Source: Muribaculaceae bacterium (lineage in GTDB: Bacteria > Bacteroidota > Bacteroidia > Bacteroidales > Muribaculaceae). From it: a DNA stretch of 64,000 nucleotides. Under the pieces are notes generated by a model, which saw nothing but the letters and a program-made list of their open reading frames with translations, did not search any database and was not told the origin of the DNA. The stretch is taken from positions 1 through 64,000 of the forward strand of contig JAGATN010000003.1 of the NCBI GenBank assembly GCA_017621225.1. Reading direction: 5' to 3'. Each line of letters starts with the position of its first letter. Position 1 is the stretch's first letter. Shown here piece after piece: positions 45,243 through 53,470 of the stretch. The position numbers and the translations under genes were made by a program.

Positions 45243-46085
45243 ATGGTTATGCAACGAGCATCATTCAATAAAATAAACGTCGACGCAGTATTGCAGCAAC
45301 GATTGCGTCGCTACTACCACCTCATACCCAAGAGATTGATACGATGGCTCGAACGAACCATATGCCAAGACGGATTGAATGCTCTCCTCGAAAGCAATGC
45401 CGGCAAAACCGATGACGACTTTTGCCACGGCGTATTGTCGGATCTGAACGTTAGCTACGACGTGATATCCCGACAGCCCATATCCACATCCGACAGCCGG
45501 GTGGTATTTGCATGTAATCATCCCTTGGGCGCGCTCGACGGCATTGCAATGATCGACTTCGTAAGCAGACGGTTCAATCGCCCCGTAAAATTCGTGGTAA
45601 ACGACCTGCTTACGGCCATCGAGCCACTGAAGGGAGTGTTTCTCCCCATCAACAAACACGGCAAACAATCAAGAAGCTCATCTTCGGCAATCGACGAAGC
45701 CTTTGCCGGCGAAGACCCTATAATAGTATTTCCGGCCGGACTGGTGTCGAGGAGGCAAGGCAATGAGATTCGCGACCTCGACTGGCACAAAATGTTCGTA
45801 AACAAATGCATCAAACACAAGCGCAACATAATTCCGACATATTTTAGTGGCGAAAACTCAAAGTTTTTTTATAATTTTGCAAGATTAAGAGCCAGAACGG
45901 GATTAAAGTTCAACATCGAAATGATTTATTTACCGCGCGAAGTGTTCAGATGCAAGGATTCAAACTTCAGCATAATAACAGGCGAACCAATCGATTTCAA
46001 TTCGTTAAGAGGCGGCCCATACGCATCATCTGAAGCCGAAAGCATCAAAAATCGCGTATACAAACTTAGAGAATTTCGAAAATAA
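45243..46085 (+). CDS. glsA: GlsA-like O-acyltransferase (glycine lipid synthesis)
   Basis: Lysophospholipid acyltransferase-like protein of 280 residues. In Bacteroides, GlsB makes N-acyl-glycine and GlsA adds a second acyl chain to form glycine lipids; this pair fits that system. The acyltransferase region has NHPLGALDG, with His93 and Asp99 separated by five residues instead of the usual four (HX4D), and a downstream FPAGLVSRR motif for acyl binding. It lies 41 bases before the GNAT-type gene. Placement is by motif and neighbour, so activity should be treated as likely rather than certain. Confidence 0.8.
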   Translation: MVMQRASFNKINVDAVLQQRLRRYYHLIPKRLIRWLERTICQDGLNALLESNAGKTDDDFCHGVLSDLNVSYDVISRQPISTSDSRVVFACNHPLGALDGIAMIDFVSRRFNRPVKFVVNDLLTAIEPLKGVFLPINKHGKQSRSSSSAIDEAFAGEDPIIVFPAGLVSRRQGNEIRDLDWHKMFVNKCIKHKRNIIPTYFSGENSKFFYNFARLRARTGLKFNIEMIYLPREVFRCKDSNFSIITGEPIDFNSLRGGPYASSEAESIKNRVYKLREFRK

Positions 46086-46126
46086 ACCGTCATCCCGCAA
46101 TACGACACTTGAAAAAGCCACGGCAT

Positions 46127-47059
46127 ATGGAAGAAGATATAATAATCAACCCCATACCAACCGAGCTCATTGAAGCCGAGCTCACTCCGGATCGATTGTT
46201 GCGCCACACCAACAAGGGCAACAATCTGATATACGTGGTTGAAGCCCACACGGCACCGAACGCGATGCGCGAGATTGGACGACTGCGCGAAATTGCGTTC
46301 CGCGCGGCAGGCGGCGGCACCGGAAAAGACTGCGACATCGATTGTTACGACACAATGAATCCGCCTTGCAAGCAGCTCATAGTATGGGATCCCATGTCAC
46401 GGCAGATACTTGGCGGTTATCGTTACATCACAGGCAGCAACATACGTCTTCAGGCCGACGGAACGCCTCGCATTGCCACGTCGCACATGTTCAGGTTTTC
46501 GAAACGCTTCATCGACGAACTTCTCCCACAGACCATCGAGCTCGGACGATCGTTCGTACGCACCGAATACCAATCGTCGAAAGCCGGGTCGAAGGCGCTC
46601 TACGTATTAGACAATCTTTGGGATGGGCTGGGCGCTCTTACGGTAGTGCATAAGGAGATAAAGTATCTTTTCGGAAAAGTAACCATGTACCCAAGATACC
46701 CGCACGAGTGTCGCGACATGATATTGTATTTTCTCTCAAAGCACTTTCCCGACCCCGATAGGCTCGTCGAACCGTTCAATCCGTTGAAAACCGACATCGA
46801 CCAAGCATATATGCAGCAACTGTTCTGCGGCTCATCGTTTGCCGAAGACTACAAGATTCTCAACAAGGCCATACGAAGCCACGGATACAACATTCCACCG
46901 CTCGTCAATGCCTATATGAGCCTCTCGCCCACGATGCGCATGTTTGGCACGGCCATTAACGACGAATTCGGCAACGTAGAAGAATCAGGCATATTTTTCG
47001 CCATCTCCGAGATATTCGAAGAAAAGAAACAACGACACATCTGCACATACAGCGAATGA
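46127..47059 (+). CDS. glsB: GlsB-like GNAT N-acyltransferase (glycine lipid synthesis)
   Basis: 310 residues from the ATG at 46127 (an upstream TTG at 46109 is possible). OlsB/GlsB-type GNAT proteins transfer an acyl chain to an amino acid, here probably glycine. Family features include RLREIAFRAAGGGTGKDCDIDCYDT-like sequence (about residues 50-75), LIVWDPMSRQILGGYRYITG and ELGRSFVRTEYQ. It follows the GlsA-like gene, the standard pairing in Bacteroides. A terminator follows the stop by 33 bases. Confidence 0.85.
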   Translation: MEEDIIINPIPTELIEAELTPDRLLRHTNKGNNLIYVVEAHTAPNAMREIGRLREIAFRAAGGGTGKDCDIDCYDTMNPPCKQLIVWDPMSRQILGGYRYITGSNIRLQADGTPRIATSHMFRFSKRFIDELLPQTIELGRSFVRTEYQSSKAGSKALYVLDNLWDGLGALTVVHKEIKYLFGKVTMYPRYPHECRDMILYFLSKHFPDPDRLVEPFNPLKTDIDQAYMQQLFCGSSFAEDYKILNKAIRSHGYNIPPLVNAYMSLSPTMRMFGTAINDEFGNVEESGIFFAISEIFEEKKQRHICTYSE

Positions 47060-47092
47060 CGCATTCGAATCATCAAGAAACAAATCAAAAAA

Positions 47093-47138
47093 GCTCCGAC
47101 ACCTTTCATCACAAAAAGAGTCGGAGCATTTTTATTTC
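47093..47138 (+). terminator. Intrinsic terminator after glsB
   Basis: GCTCCGAC (47093-47100) and GTCGGAGC (47120-47127) pair perfectly and run into ATTTTTATTT. Confidence 0.85.
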
Positions 47139-47338
47139 TATTCAAATTAACATCTTGTCGCGACGTTTCCCCAAAAACAACCGTCGCCCATACATCCCGA
47201 TTAAAAATCACATCTTTTCAACCCTAAATATAATTTCTAAAGATCTCTTACCTTAATTGTACCTAATCCTTGACTGATTAAAATTTTACACAGCGCAAAA
47301 TTAATCCTACCACGTCTTGTTTTATCATACGTTCAATC

Positions 47339-47361
47339 GGGATATAAATACTTTATATCCC
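47339..47361. repeat. Perfect 10-3-10 inverted repeat
   Basis: GGGATATAAA (47339-47348), loop TAC, TTTATATCCC (47352-47361). It has no T-tract, so it could be an operator or a structured transcript, and no promoter match is close by. Confidence 0.7.
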
Positions 47362-47630
47362 ATCTAAATTACAAACATAAATAAATCAGCAAATTACGCC
47401 ATATTTCAGGAAACGCAAAATCAAATATAAAATATGACATTCGGGATATTATGCGCAATTACGAGCATAGCGTATGCCACTTTCTGCCTCGCTGTATCAC
47501 TTTATGAGTTAATATATATTTCATATTTTTCATTTATACAAATGCAAATAATTGCATTTTTAACAATCCTATATACCAATCAGTTAACGTTAATATAAAC
47601 TAATTTTAATTTATATTATAACTTTATATC

Positions 47631-47662
47631 TTGTTATATTCAAAAAATTATGACTAACTTTG
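47631..47662 (+). promoter_or_regulatory. Promoter of the candidate small RNA
   Basis: TTG (47631-47633) about 21 bases before TAACTTTG (47655-47662). Transcription should start near 47669. Confidence 0.6.
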
Positions 47663-47668
47663 CAGTGC

Positions 47669-47757
47669 AAATAGGAAGAGGAAATTTTAGGATATAATAT
47701 TTGTTTTATGTTAGCACGATTTGGTGCCTTCGTGAGAAGGTGCCATTTTTTTTGTCG
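47669..47757 (+). ncRNA. Candidate small RNA of about 90 bases
   Basis: A promoter (47631-47662) is followed after about 60 bases by an intrinsic terminator: a 10-base-pair stem (two G-U pairs) around the GNRA tetraloop GTGA, then eight Ts. No credible start codon or gene lies inside; the one short open frame from 47708 reads through the terminator. The next gene has its own -7 element, so this looks like an independent transcript. No family was recognised. Confidence 0.5.
47731..47757 (+). terminator. Terminator with GNRA tetraloop
   Basis: TGGTGCCTTC - GTGA - GAAGGTGCCA followed by TTTTTTTT. Two of the ten pairs are G-U. Confidence 0.7.
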
Positions 47758-47821
47758 ATACACTTCAATGCCTCAAAAATTAAATGATAGCCACATTATA
47801 ATCACATAGCCAAAAAAGTTG

Positions 47822-47829
47822 TATATTTG
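47822..47829 (+). promoter_or_regulatory. -7 element of the DUF4199-GT2 operon
   Basis: TATATTTG, 28 bases before the DUF4199 ATG at 47857. Confidence 0.55.
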
Positions 47830-47856
47830 CATTCAATAACAGCCACATTAATATAT

Positions 47857-48405
47857 ATGACAGAAGAAATAAAATCACCATACCGCAGAGGCGCAGACGA
47901 CGGATTCTTTTTCGGAATCTACCTTAGCATATTTTTTCTGTTGTCGTTCATATCGGTTAAGATGCCGATTTTGAGCCTGATATCCTTTGCAATGGCCATA
48001 GCCGTTCCAGTCGTAATATATTACTTTCTTCGAAAGGCTTACATCAACGACAAAGGGCTGTCGCCATTGTCACTGCTATGGATGCACGGCATAATGATAT
48101 TCATATGCGGATCGCTCATAGGAGCGGTGGCCGAAATAATATATCTGAAATGGATCGATCCCGACTTCATAATCAATCAAATGAAAACGGCAATAACCCT
48201 ATATAAGGATTCGGGATGGGAATCGGGCAAACAAATGGCCGAAGTGATGCAACGCATCATCGACAACGGCCTTGTTCCGTCGGCCATATCGATAGTAGTC
48301 GAAATAATATGGCTCTCGATTTCGACAGGTTCAATACTCTCTCTGATAATAGGACTGATAGTGCGTGCGCGCGCCGTTCGGCCCGACAGAATGCAAAAAA
48401 AATAA
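47857..48405 (+). CDS. DUF4199 membrane protein
   Basis: 182-residue protein with about four membrane helices, beginning MTEEIKSPYRRGADDGFFFG. This N-terminal pattern, the overall topology and the gene pairing with a GT2 glycosyltransferase are typical of DUF4199 proteins of Bacteroidota, whose function is unknown. A TTG at 47827 is in frame but overlaps the -7 promoter element and is rejected. It lies 27 bases before the GT2 gene. Confidence 0.8.
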   Translation: MTEEIKSPYRRGADDGFFFGIYLSIFFLLSFISVKMPILSLISFAMAIAVPVVIYYFLRKAYINDKGLSPLSLLWMHGIMIFICGSLIGAVAEIIYLKWIDPDFIINQMKTAITLYKDSGWESGKQMAEVMQRIIDNGLVPSAISIVVEIIWLSISTGSILSLIIGLIVRARAVRPDRMQKK

Positions 48406-48432
48406 AATCAGGAATAAAATCGACTCGACAAA

Positions 48433-49392
48433 ATGGATATTTCGGTAGTAGTACCCCTATACAACGAAGCTGAATCGCTTCCCGAACTCGAAGCCTGGAT
48501 ACGACGGGTGATGGAGGAAAACGGATTCTCTTATGAAATTCTGTTCATAAACGACGGAAGCACCGACGACTCCTGGAGCGTGATAAAAGAACTGAGCGAG
48601 AAGAACCCCTCGGTAAAAGGCGTTTGCTTCAGAAGAAATTACGGTAAATCTCCGGCGCTGAACACCGGATTCGAAAAGGCCCAAGGCAACGTGGTGATAA
48701 CCATGGATGCCGACTTGCAGGACAGTCCCGACGAAATACCCGAATTATACCGTATGATAGTGTCGGACGGCTACGACCTCGTAAGCGGATGGAAACAGAA
48801 ACGCTACGACCCGCTGTCGAAAACCATCCCCACGAAGCTATTCAACGCCACGGCACGAAAGGTTAGCGGAATCAAAAACCTGCATGACTTCAACTGCGGC
48901 CTGAAAGCTTATAAAAAGAAGGTAGTGAAGCACATAGAGGTTTACGGCGACATGCACCGCTACATACCCTACCTCGCGAAAAATGCCGGATTCACAAAAA
49001 TAGGCGAAAAAGTAGTGCATCATCAGGCTCGAAAATACGGAAAGACCAAATTCGGGCTCGACAGATTTGTAAACGGATATCTCGACCTGGCCACGCTCTG
49101 GTTCACTAACAAATTCGGAGTCAAGCCGATGCACTTTTTCGGATTGCTCGGAAGCCTCATGTTTCTGCTCGGATTCATTTCCACTATAATAGTGGGCGCC
49201 CTGAAGCTTTACCATATGCACACCGGCCAACCGTACATACTCGTCACCTCCTCGCCATATTTTTACATATCGCTGGTTATGATGATATTGGGCACTCAAT
49301 TGTTCCTGACGGGATTTCTCGGAGAACTCATAGTGCGCAACTCACCCGACCGAAATAAATACGAAATAGAAGAAGTAATCGAAAAGCAATGA
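48433..49392 (+). CDS. GT2 family glycosyltransferase (DPM/GtrB-like)
   Basis: 319-residue glycosyltransferase with the GT2 catalytic start ISVVVPLYNEAESLPEL, LFINDGSTDDSW and the metal-binding MDADLQDS, then two C-terminal membrane helices (about 230-255 and 278-300). Such GtrB/DPM-like enzymes attach a sugar to undecaprenyl phosphate for delivery across the membrane. The sugar is not known from sequence. It is coupled to the DUF4199 gene and, by a 4-base overlap, to the nitroreductase gene. Confidence 0.9.
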   Translation: MDISVVVPLYNEAESLPELEAWIRRVMEENGFSYEILFINDGSTDDSWSVIKELSEKNPSVKGVCFRRNYGKSPALNTGFEKAQGNVVITMDADLQDSPDEIPELYRMIVSDGYDLVSGWKQKRYDPLSKTIPTKLFNATARKVSGIKNLHDFNCGLKAYKKKVVKHIEVYGDMHRYIPYLAKNAGFTKIGEKVVHHQARKYGKTKFGLDRFVNGYLDLATLWFTNKFGVKPMHFFGLLGSLMFLLGFISTIIVGALKLYHMHTGQPYILVTSSPYFYISLVMMILGTQLFLTGFLGELIVRNSPDRNKYEIEEVIEKQ

Positions 49393-49925
49393 AACAAATC
49401 AACGCCTACGCCGACTTCTATGAGTTGGTAAACAATCGCTATTCATGCCGGAAATACTCGGACGAGCCGGTATCACGCGACAAAATACTCGACATAATCA
49501 ATGCCGCGCGCCTCGCCCCATCGGCATGCAACAAACAGCCATGGCAATTCGTGGTAGTCGACACCCCCGAACTGCACGACGAAGTAGCGAAATGCTACGA
49601 CCGAAATTGGATGAAGTTTGCACCCGTCTACATAATAGCATGCGGCAATCACGCCGAAGCATGGCATAGAGCCGACGGAAAAGACCATACCGACATCGAC
49701 GTGGCCATAGCCGTAGAGCACATATGTCTCGCTGCCTCGGCACTCGGATTCGAAACCTGCTGGGTGTGCAACTTCGACGAAAAGATGCTTTCGGCAGCCC
49801 TGAATATGCCTGAAGGCATGGAGCCGATAGCCATAATACCGTTAGGATACAGAATGCCCGATTCGGCCGTGGCGCCGAAAAATCGCAAAGAAATGGATCA
49901 GATAGTGAAATGGGGAAAATATTGA
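49389..49925 (+). CDS. Nitroreductase family protein (short form)
   Basis: 178-residue FMN protein with the start NRYSCRKYSDEPV, the FMN and dimer contact ARLAPSACNKQPWQFVVVD, and the C-terminal IIPLGYRMPD. It is shorter than the NfsA-like protein at 9267 and belongs to a different subgroup. Its start overlaps the GT2 stop (ATGA) and its 3' end overlaps the DUF6452 gene by 16 bases, so it is expressed as part of this operon. Confidence 0.88.
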   Translation: MKQINAYADFYELVNNRYSCRKYSDEPVSRDKILDIINAARLAPSACNKQPWQFVVVDTPELHDEVAKCYDRNWMKFAPVYIIACGNHAEAWHRADGKDHTDIDVAIAVEHICLAASALGFETCWVCNFDEKMLSAALNMPEGMEPIAIIPLGYRMPDSAVAPKNRKEMDQIVKWGKY

Positions 49926-50422
49926 TCGCCATATCGACATTGCTGATGATTTGCATCGCTGCCGGATGCAATACGTCGGGGTGCACCGAAAATCAGAGCA
50001 GCGTGCCGTTGGCCGAATTTTACGCTTCCGAAACCGGCGACGTGATATCGCTTACCAACGTGGAAATAGGTGGCGTGGGCGCGCCCCACGACTCCTTGCT
50101 GAGCAATGGCCGAAGCGCCATATCGCAAATCTACCTGCCGTTCAGGTCGACGAAGCAAACCACCTCGTTCTATTTCCATTACAAGCAGGAAGGCATCGAC
50201 TCCACGATCTACAACGACACCATAACGTTCGACTACACGTCGCAGCCCACATTCGTGTCGGAGGAGTGCGGTGCAATGTTTTTCTACAAAATAACCAAGC
50301 TCGAAAACACCACGCACCTCATCGATTCGGTGGTGATAATCGACTCGCTGATAACCAACACCGACATCAAACGACTGGGCATATACTTCAAGACTGACTC
50401 CGGGGAGGGAGACACGGAATGA
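49910..50422 (+). CDS. DUF6452-like lipoprotein
   Basis: 170-residue lipoprotein with lipobox MICIAAGC (Cys20) and several further cysteines. It matches DUF6452, which in Bacteroidales is followed by DUF6048, as here (4-base overlap). Repeated charged and Thr/Ser segments suggest a beta-rich surface or periplasmic protein. No function is known. Codon use is normal. Confidence 0.75.
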   Translation: MGKILIAISTLLMICIAAGCNTSGCTENQSSVPLAEFYASETGDVISLTNVEIGGVGAPHDSLLSNGRSAISQIYLPFRSTKQTTSFYFHYKQEGIDSTIYNDTITFDYTSQPTFVSEECGAMFFYKITKLENTTHLIDSVVIIDSLITNTDIKRLGIYFKTDSGEGDTE

Positions 50423-51303
50423 CACGACGCATAATCAAAGCGATGCTAATGGTCATACTGGTCATTGTCGGGAGCATAAACATCGATGCACAGCGCCGCA
50501 TAACGCCGATAAAGCAGCATCGCACGGAAAAGAAAATCGATCCGAACAAAAAGATAGAGCTCGACAAATCGCGTTTGGCCGAAAGGCTCGATGCGCAAGG
50601 CAACATAGTGCTCGTCGACACCGTTACCGGACTGGAATATGTCGATTCGACGGCACTGAAGCCCGACACCCGAAACATATATCCGCTGTTTCACGCCGTG
50701 ACGATAGGCGTAAACGTATGGGATCCGGCAATGAGGCTGCTCGGACAGAAATATGGAGGCATCGACTTCTGGGGCGAACTCAGCCTTCACAATCGCTTCA
50801 AGCCGATATTTGTGTTTGGTATGGGTTCGTGCGACTATTCGCCTGATGCGTCAAACTTTACATTCAAGAGCAAAATGGCCCCATACTTCAAGCTCGGAAT
50901 GAACTACAACGTATTCTACAACTCAAGCCCCGACTATCAGCTGTGCGTGGGATTGCGTTACGGATTTTCATCGTTTTCATACGAAGTAACCGACATAACC
51001 ATACCCGACGAATACTGGAAAGATCCGGCGCATTTCGACATCCCGTCGCAATCTACCACCGCAGGCTACATCGAAATAACCGCCGGCATAAAAGTAAAGA
51101 TAATACGCAACATATCGTTGGGGTGGACTCTCAAATACCATTCAATTGCCAATGAGGGGTCGCCGACATACGGCAAACCCATGTACATACCCGGATTCGG
51201 GAAACGCGGAAATGCGCTTTCGGGCGAATTTTCAATAATGTACACCTTGCCGTTGAACAAAAAAGTGGCCGAAACCGTTGACACGGAAGCAAAAAGCAAT
51301 TAA
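50419..51303 (+). CDS. DUF6048-like outer-membrane beta-barrel protein
   Basis: 294-residue predicted barrel with signal peptide (MTRRIIKAMLMVILVIVGSINIDAQ), a charged linker (about 25-55) and a C-terminal set of amphipathic strands rich in Gly, Phe and Tyr. The DUF6452-DUF6048 pairing is conserved in Bacteroidales, so they likely work together at the outer membrane. The final barrel strand reads SIMYTLPLN. Function is unknown. Confidence 0.75.
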   Translation: MTRRIIKAMLMVILVIVGSINIDAQRRITPIKQHRTEKKIDPNKKIELDKSRLAERLDAQGNIVLVDTVTGLEYVDSTALKPDTRNIYPLFHAVTIGVNVWDPAMRLLGQKYGGIDFWGELSLHNRFKPIFVFGMGSCDYSPDASNFTFKSKMAPYFKLGMNYNVFYNSSPDYQLCVGLRYGFSSFSYEVTDITIPDEYWKDPAHFDIPSQSTTAGYIEITAGIKVKIIRNISLGWTLKYHSIANEGSPTYGKPMYIPGFGKRGNALSGEFSIMYTLPLNKKVAETVDTEAKSN

Positions 51304-51384
51304 ACGGCCCGATTGACCGCACAAAGCCGAAGGCCGACTGATTGCCGAATGCAGCACAATCCAACAACACAAAAACTCATACGT

Positions 51385-52122
51385 ATGAAAAAGATACTGA
51401 TCATAGGAGCTTCGTCGGGCCTCGGACAACGGTTGGCAATGGATTTCGCCAAGATGGGATGGCGCGTGGGCATAGCCGCCCGCCGCGAGTCGGCATTAAA
51501 GGCCATCAAGGAATTTTATCCCGAAAACGTGGAATACCGCACCATCGACGTGACGGCCACTGATGCGGTGGAACGATTCAACCTACTGATAGAGCAGACC
51601 GACGGCATGGATGTGCTGCTGTTTGCATCCGGAATAGGATTTTGCGATCCGGAGCTGTCGCAGAGCATACTTACCGACACGCTGCAAACAAACGTAGTGG
51701 GGTTTGCGCGCATAGTGGCCGAAGCATACAAATATTTTCGACGCACGGCCAACAACACGCCCGGACAGATTGCGGCCATAACGTCGGTGGCCGCCACCAA
51801 AGGCATCGGCATATCGGCTGCTTACAGCTCGTCGAAACGCTTTCAGCAAATGTTTCTCGACTCCCTCGACCAGCTTGCGCATCAACAGCACGTAAACGTA
51901 AAAATCACTGACATCCGCCCCGGATTCGTGCGCACTCCCATACTGAAAGAGGATAAGCAATATCCGATGATAATGAGCATCGACCATGCCGCTCCACTGA
52001 TCGAAGAAGCCATTATCAAGCGCAAACGAATAGCAACCATCGACTGGCGATGGAGCCTCGTCACGGGAATTTGGCGATTGATACCGCAATGTGTATGGCG
52101 TCATATCGAGCTTAATTGGTAA
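51385..52122 (+). CDS. Short-chain dehydrogenase/reductase
   Basis: 245-residue SDR from the ATG at 51385, starting KKILIIGASSGLGQRLA with the NAD(P)-binding TGxxxGxG-type motif, then SVAATKGIGISAAYSSSK, containing the catalytic Ser, Tyr and Lys (YSSSK). A 24-residue upstream extension is open but lacks family sequence. The substrate is unknown. It is 81 bases after DUF6048 and its 3' end runs to the rpiB promoter. Confidence 0.9.
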   Translation: MKKILIIGASSGLGQRLAMDFAKMGWRVGIAARRESALKAIKEFYPENVEYRTIDVTATDAVERFNLLIEQTDGMDVLLFASGIGFCDPELSQSILTDTLQTNVVGFARIVAEAYKYFRRTANNTPGQIAAITSVAATKGIGISAAYSSSKRFQQMFLDSLDQLAHQQHVNVKITDIRPGFVRTPILKEDKQYPMIMSIDHAAPLIEEAIIKRKRIATIDWRWSLVTGIWRLIPQCVWRHIELNW

Positions 52123-52130
52123 ATTCGTTG

Positions 52131-52138
52131 TATATTTG
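52131..52138 (+). promoter_or_regulatory. -7 element of rpiB
   Basis: TATATTTG, 28 bases before the rpiB ATG at 52166 and just after the SDR stop. No -33 TTTG at proper spacing. Confidence 0.5.
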
Positions 52139-52165
52139 CACTACGAAACCAATAAGCAGTATCAA

Positions 52166-52621
52166 ATGACTATCATAAGCAACGACAAAACGGTGGCAAT
52201 TTGCAGCGACCACGCCGGTTACGAGTTAAAAAACGCCATCATCGAGCATCTGGCAAACAAAGGCATAAAATGCAAGGATTTCGGCACGCACAGCAGTGAC
52301 AGCTGCGATTATCCCGACTATGCGCATCCGTGCGCGCGCGCGGTGGAAAGCGGCGAATGCTACCCCGGCATTGCCATATGCGGCACAGGCAACGGCATAG
52401 GCATGACACTCAACAAGCACCAGGGCATCAGAGCCGCCTTATGCTGGGATGTGGAATTGGCAAAATTGGCACGAGAGCACAACGATGCCAACGTACTCGT
52501 ATTGCCGGCGCGCTTCATCACGGTCGACAAGGCGCTCGAAGTGGTTGATGCGTTTTTCGCCACACCGTTCGAAGGCGGACGTCACGCGCGCAGAGTGGCA
52601 AAAATACGAATCGAGGAGTAA
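52166..52621 (+). CDS. rpiB: Ribose-5-phosphate isomerase B
   Basis: RpiB interconverts ribose 5-phosphate and ribulose 5-phosphate. The 151-residue protein has the SDHAGYELK motif (His16), the active-site cysteine Cys72 in AICGTGNGIGM, and HNDANVLVLPARF. The ATG at 52166 is used; earlier in-frame starts overlap the upstream SDR gene and the -7 element. It ends in a convergent gap before the LytTR regulator. Confidence 0.94.
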   Translation: MTIISNDKTVAICSDHAGYELKNAIIEHLANKGIKCKDFGTHSSDSCDYPDYAHPCARAVESGECYPGIAICGTGNGIGMTLNKHQGIRAALCWDVELAKLAREHNDANVLVLPARFITVDKALEVVDAFFATPFEGGRHARRVAKIRIEE

Positions 52622-52678
52622 TCACCGCCGATTACATTAACCCAAACGCCGCACAGGCAATCGACCCCTTCCACAAAC

Positions 52679-52700
52679 GTCGGCCTACACACGGGCCGAC
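52679..52700. terminator. Hairpin between rpiB and the LytTR regulator gene
   Basis: GTCGGCC (52679-52685) and GGCCGAC (52694-52700) pair perfectly with an 8-base loop, immediately next to the regulator stop codon. It may end transcripts from both sides, but T-tracts are poor. Confidence 0.45.
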
Positions 52701-53438
52701 TTATTCATCGTTTCGCCCCGACGACAGCAGGCGCGACTCGATCAAATCGGAAAAAGCCTGCTTGTAGGTTTCGCTTATTGGAATGTAGGTTTTGCCAAAG
52801 ATTATGCGATTGCGCTCTATGATCTTTATTTTTGACGTGTTCACTATAAACGAGCGATGAACGCGCAAAAACATTGGCGAGGGCAGCGAGCGCTCGAGCG
52901 TACGCATGCTCATAAGCGTCATAATGCACTTGCTGTCTGACTCCACGTATATCTTCACATAGTCCTTCAAGCCCTCTATGTACAGTATGTCGGGCACGTG
53001 AATCTGCACGAGCTTATATTCGCTCTTTATAATTATGAAGTCGCGACTGATGCTTATGTCTGAGACCTGTCGGCTCATCTCGACCTGACGCAGGGCCTTG
53101 TTTGAAGCCAGTACGAACTCCTCGTAGCTCACCGGCTTCAGGAGATAGTCAACGGCATTGACCTTAAATCCCTCTATGGCATAATTGTCGTAAGCGGTAG
53201 TGAATACTATTTTACATTCCGACGGTATTATCTTGGCAAACTCCATGCCGTTAAGCTGGGGCATGTTTATGTCGAGAAACACAAGGTCGATATTATCCTC
53301 AAGCACGCATTTCACGGCTTCCTGAGCCGAAGCGAAGCTTCCCACCAACTCTAAATACGGCGTTTTTTCAACGTAACCCGCTATTAATTTTGCCGCTAAC
53401 GGTTCATCGTCAATGACGCAGCAACGAAGTGTCAACAT
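52701..53438 (-). CDS. LytTR family response regulator
   Basis: 245 residues from the ATG at 53436-53438. The N-terminal receiver domain has the acidic pair DDE and phospho-acceptor Asp56 (DLVFLDINMP), with the conserved Thr (FTTAYD) and Lys (LKPVSY). The C-terminal LytTR DNA-binding domain (about 140-240) includes ILYIEGLKDYVKIY and RVHRSFIVN. It is the last gene of the efflux unit, next to its kinase, and is a likely regulator of that unit. Confidence 0.92.
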   Translation of the reverse strand: MLTLRCCVIDDEPLAAKLIAGYVEKTPYLELVGSFASAQEAVKCVLEDNIDLVFLDINMPQLNGMEFAKIIPSECKIVFTTAYDNYAIEGFKVNAVDYLLKPVSYEEFVLASNKALRQVEMSRQVSDISISRDFIIIKSEYKLVQIHVPDILYIEGLKDYVKIYVESDSKCIMTLMSMRTLERSLPSPMFLRVHRSFIVNTSKIKIIERNRIIFGKTYIPISETYKQAFSDLIESRLLSSGRNDE

Positions 53439-53470
53439 ATCAGTTTGAATTATTAGTTTTCTTTTTATTA

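Larger units (their letters stand above)
47139..47856. other. AT-rich intergenic region with candidate small RNA
   Basis: About 720 bases with no credible protein gene. It holds a 23-base inverted repeat (47339-47361), a weak hairpin with a short T-tract (47540-47561, AAATGCAA / TTGCATTT), a promoter and terminator that frame the candidate small RNA (47631-47757), and the -7 element of the DUF4199 gene (47822-47829). Its AT content is visibly higher than the coding neighbours. Confidence 0.6.

Noticed and set aside
47708-47809. Possible 33-codon peptide starting inside the candidate small RNA
   Set aside because: The frame reads straight through the terminator stem and T-tract, so a complete message would not be made.
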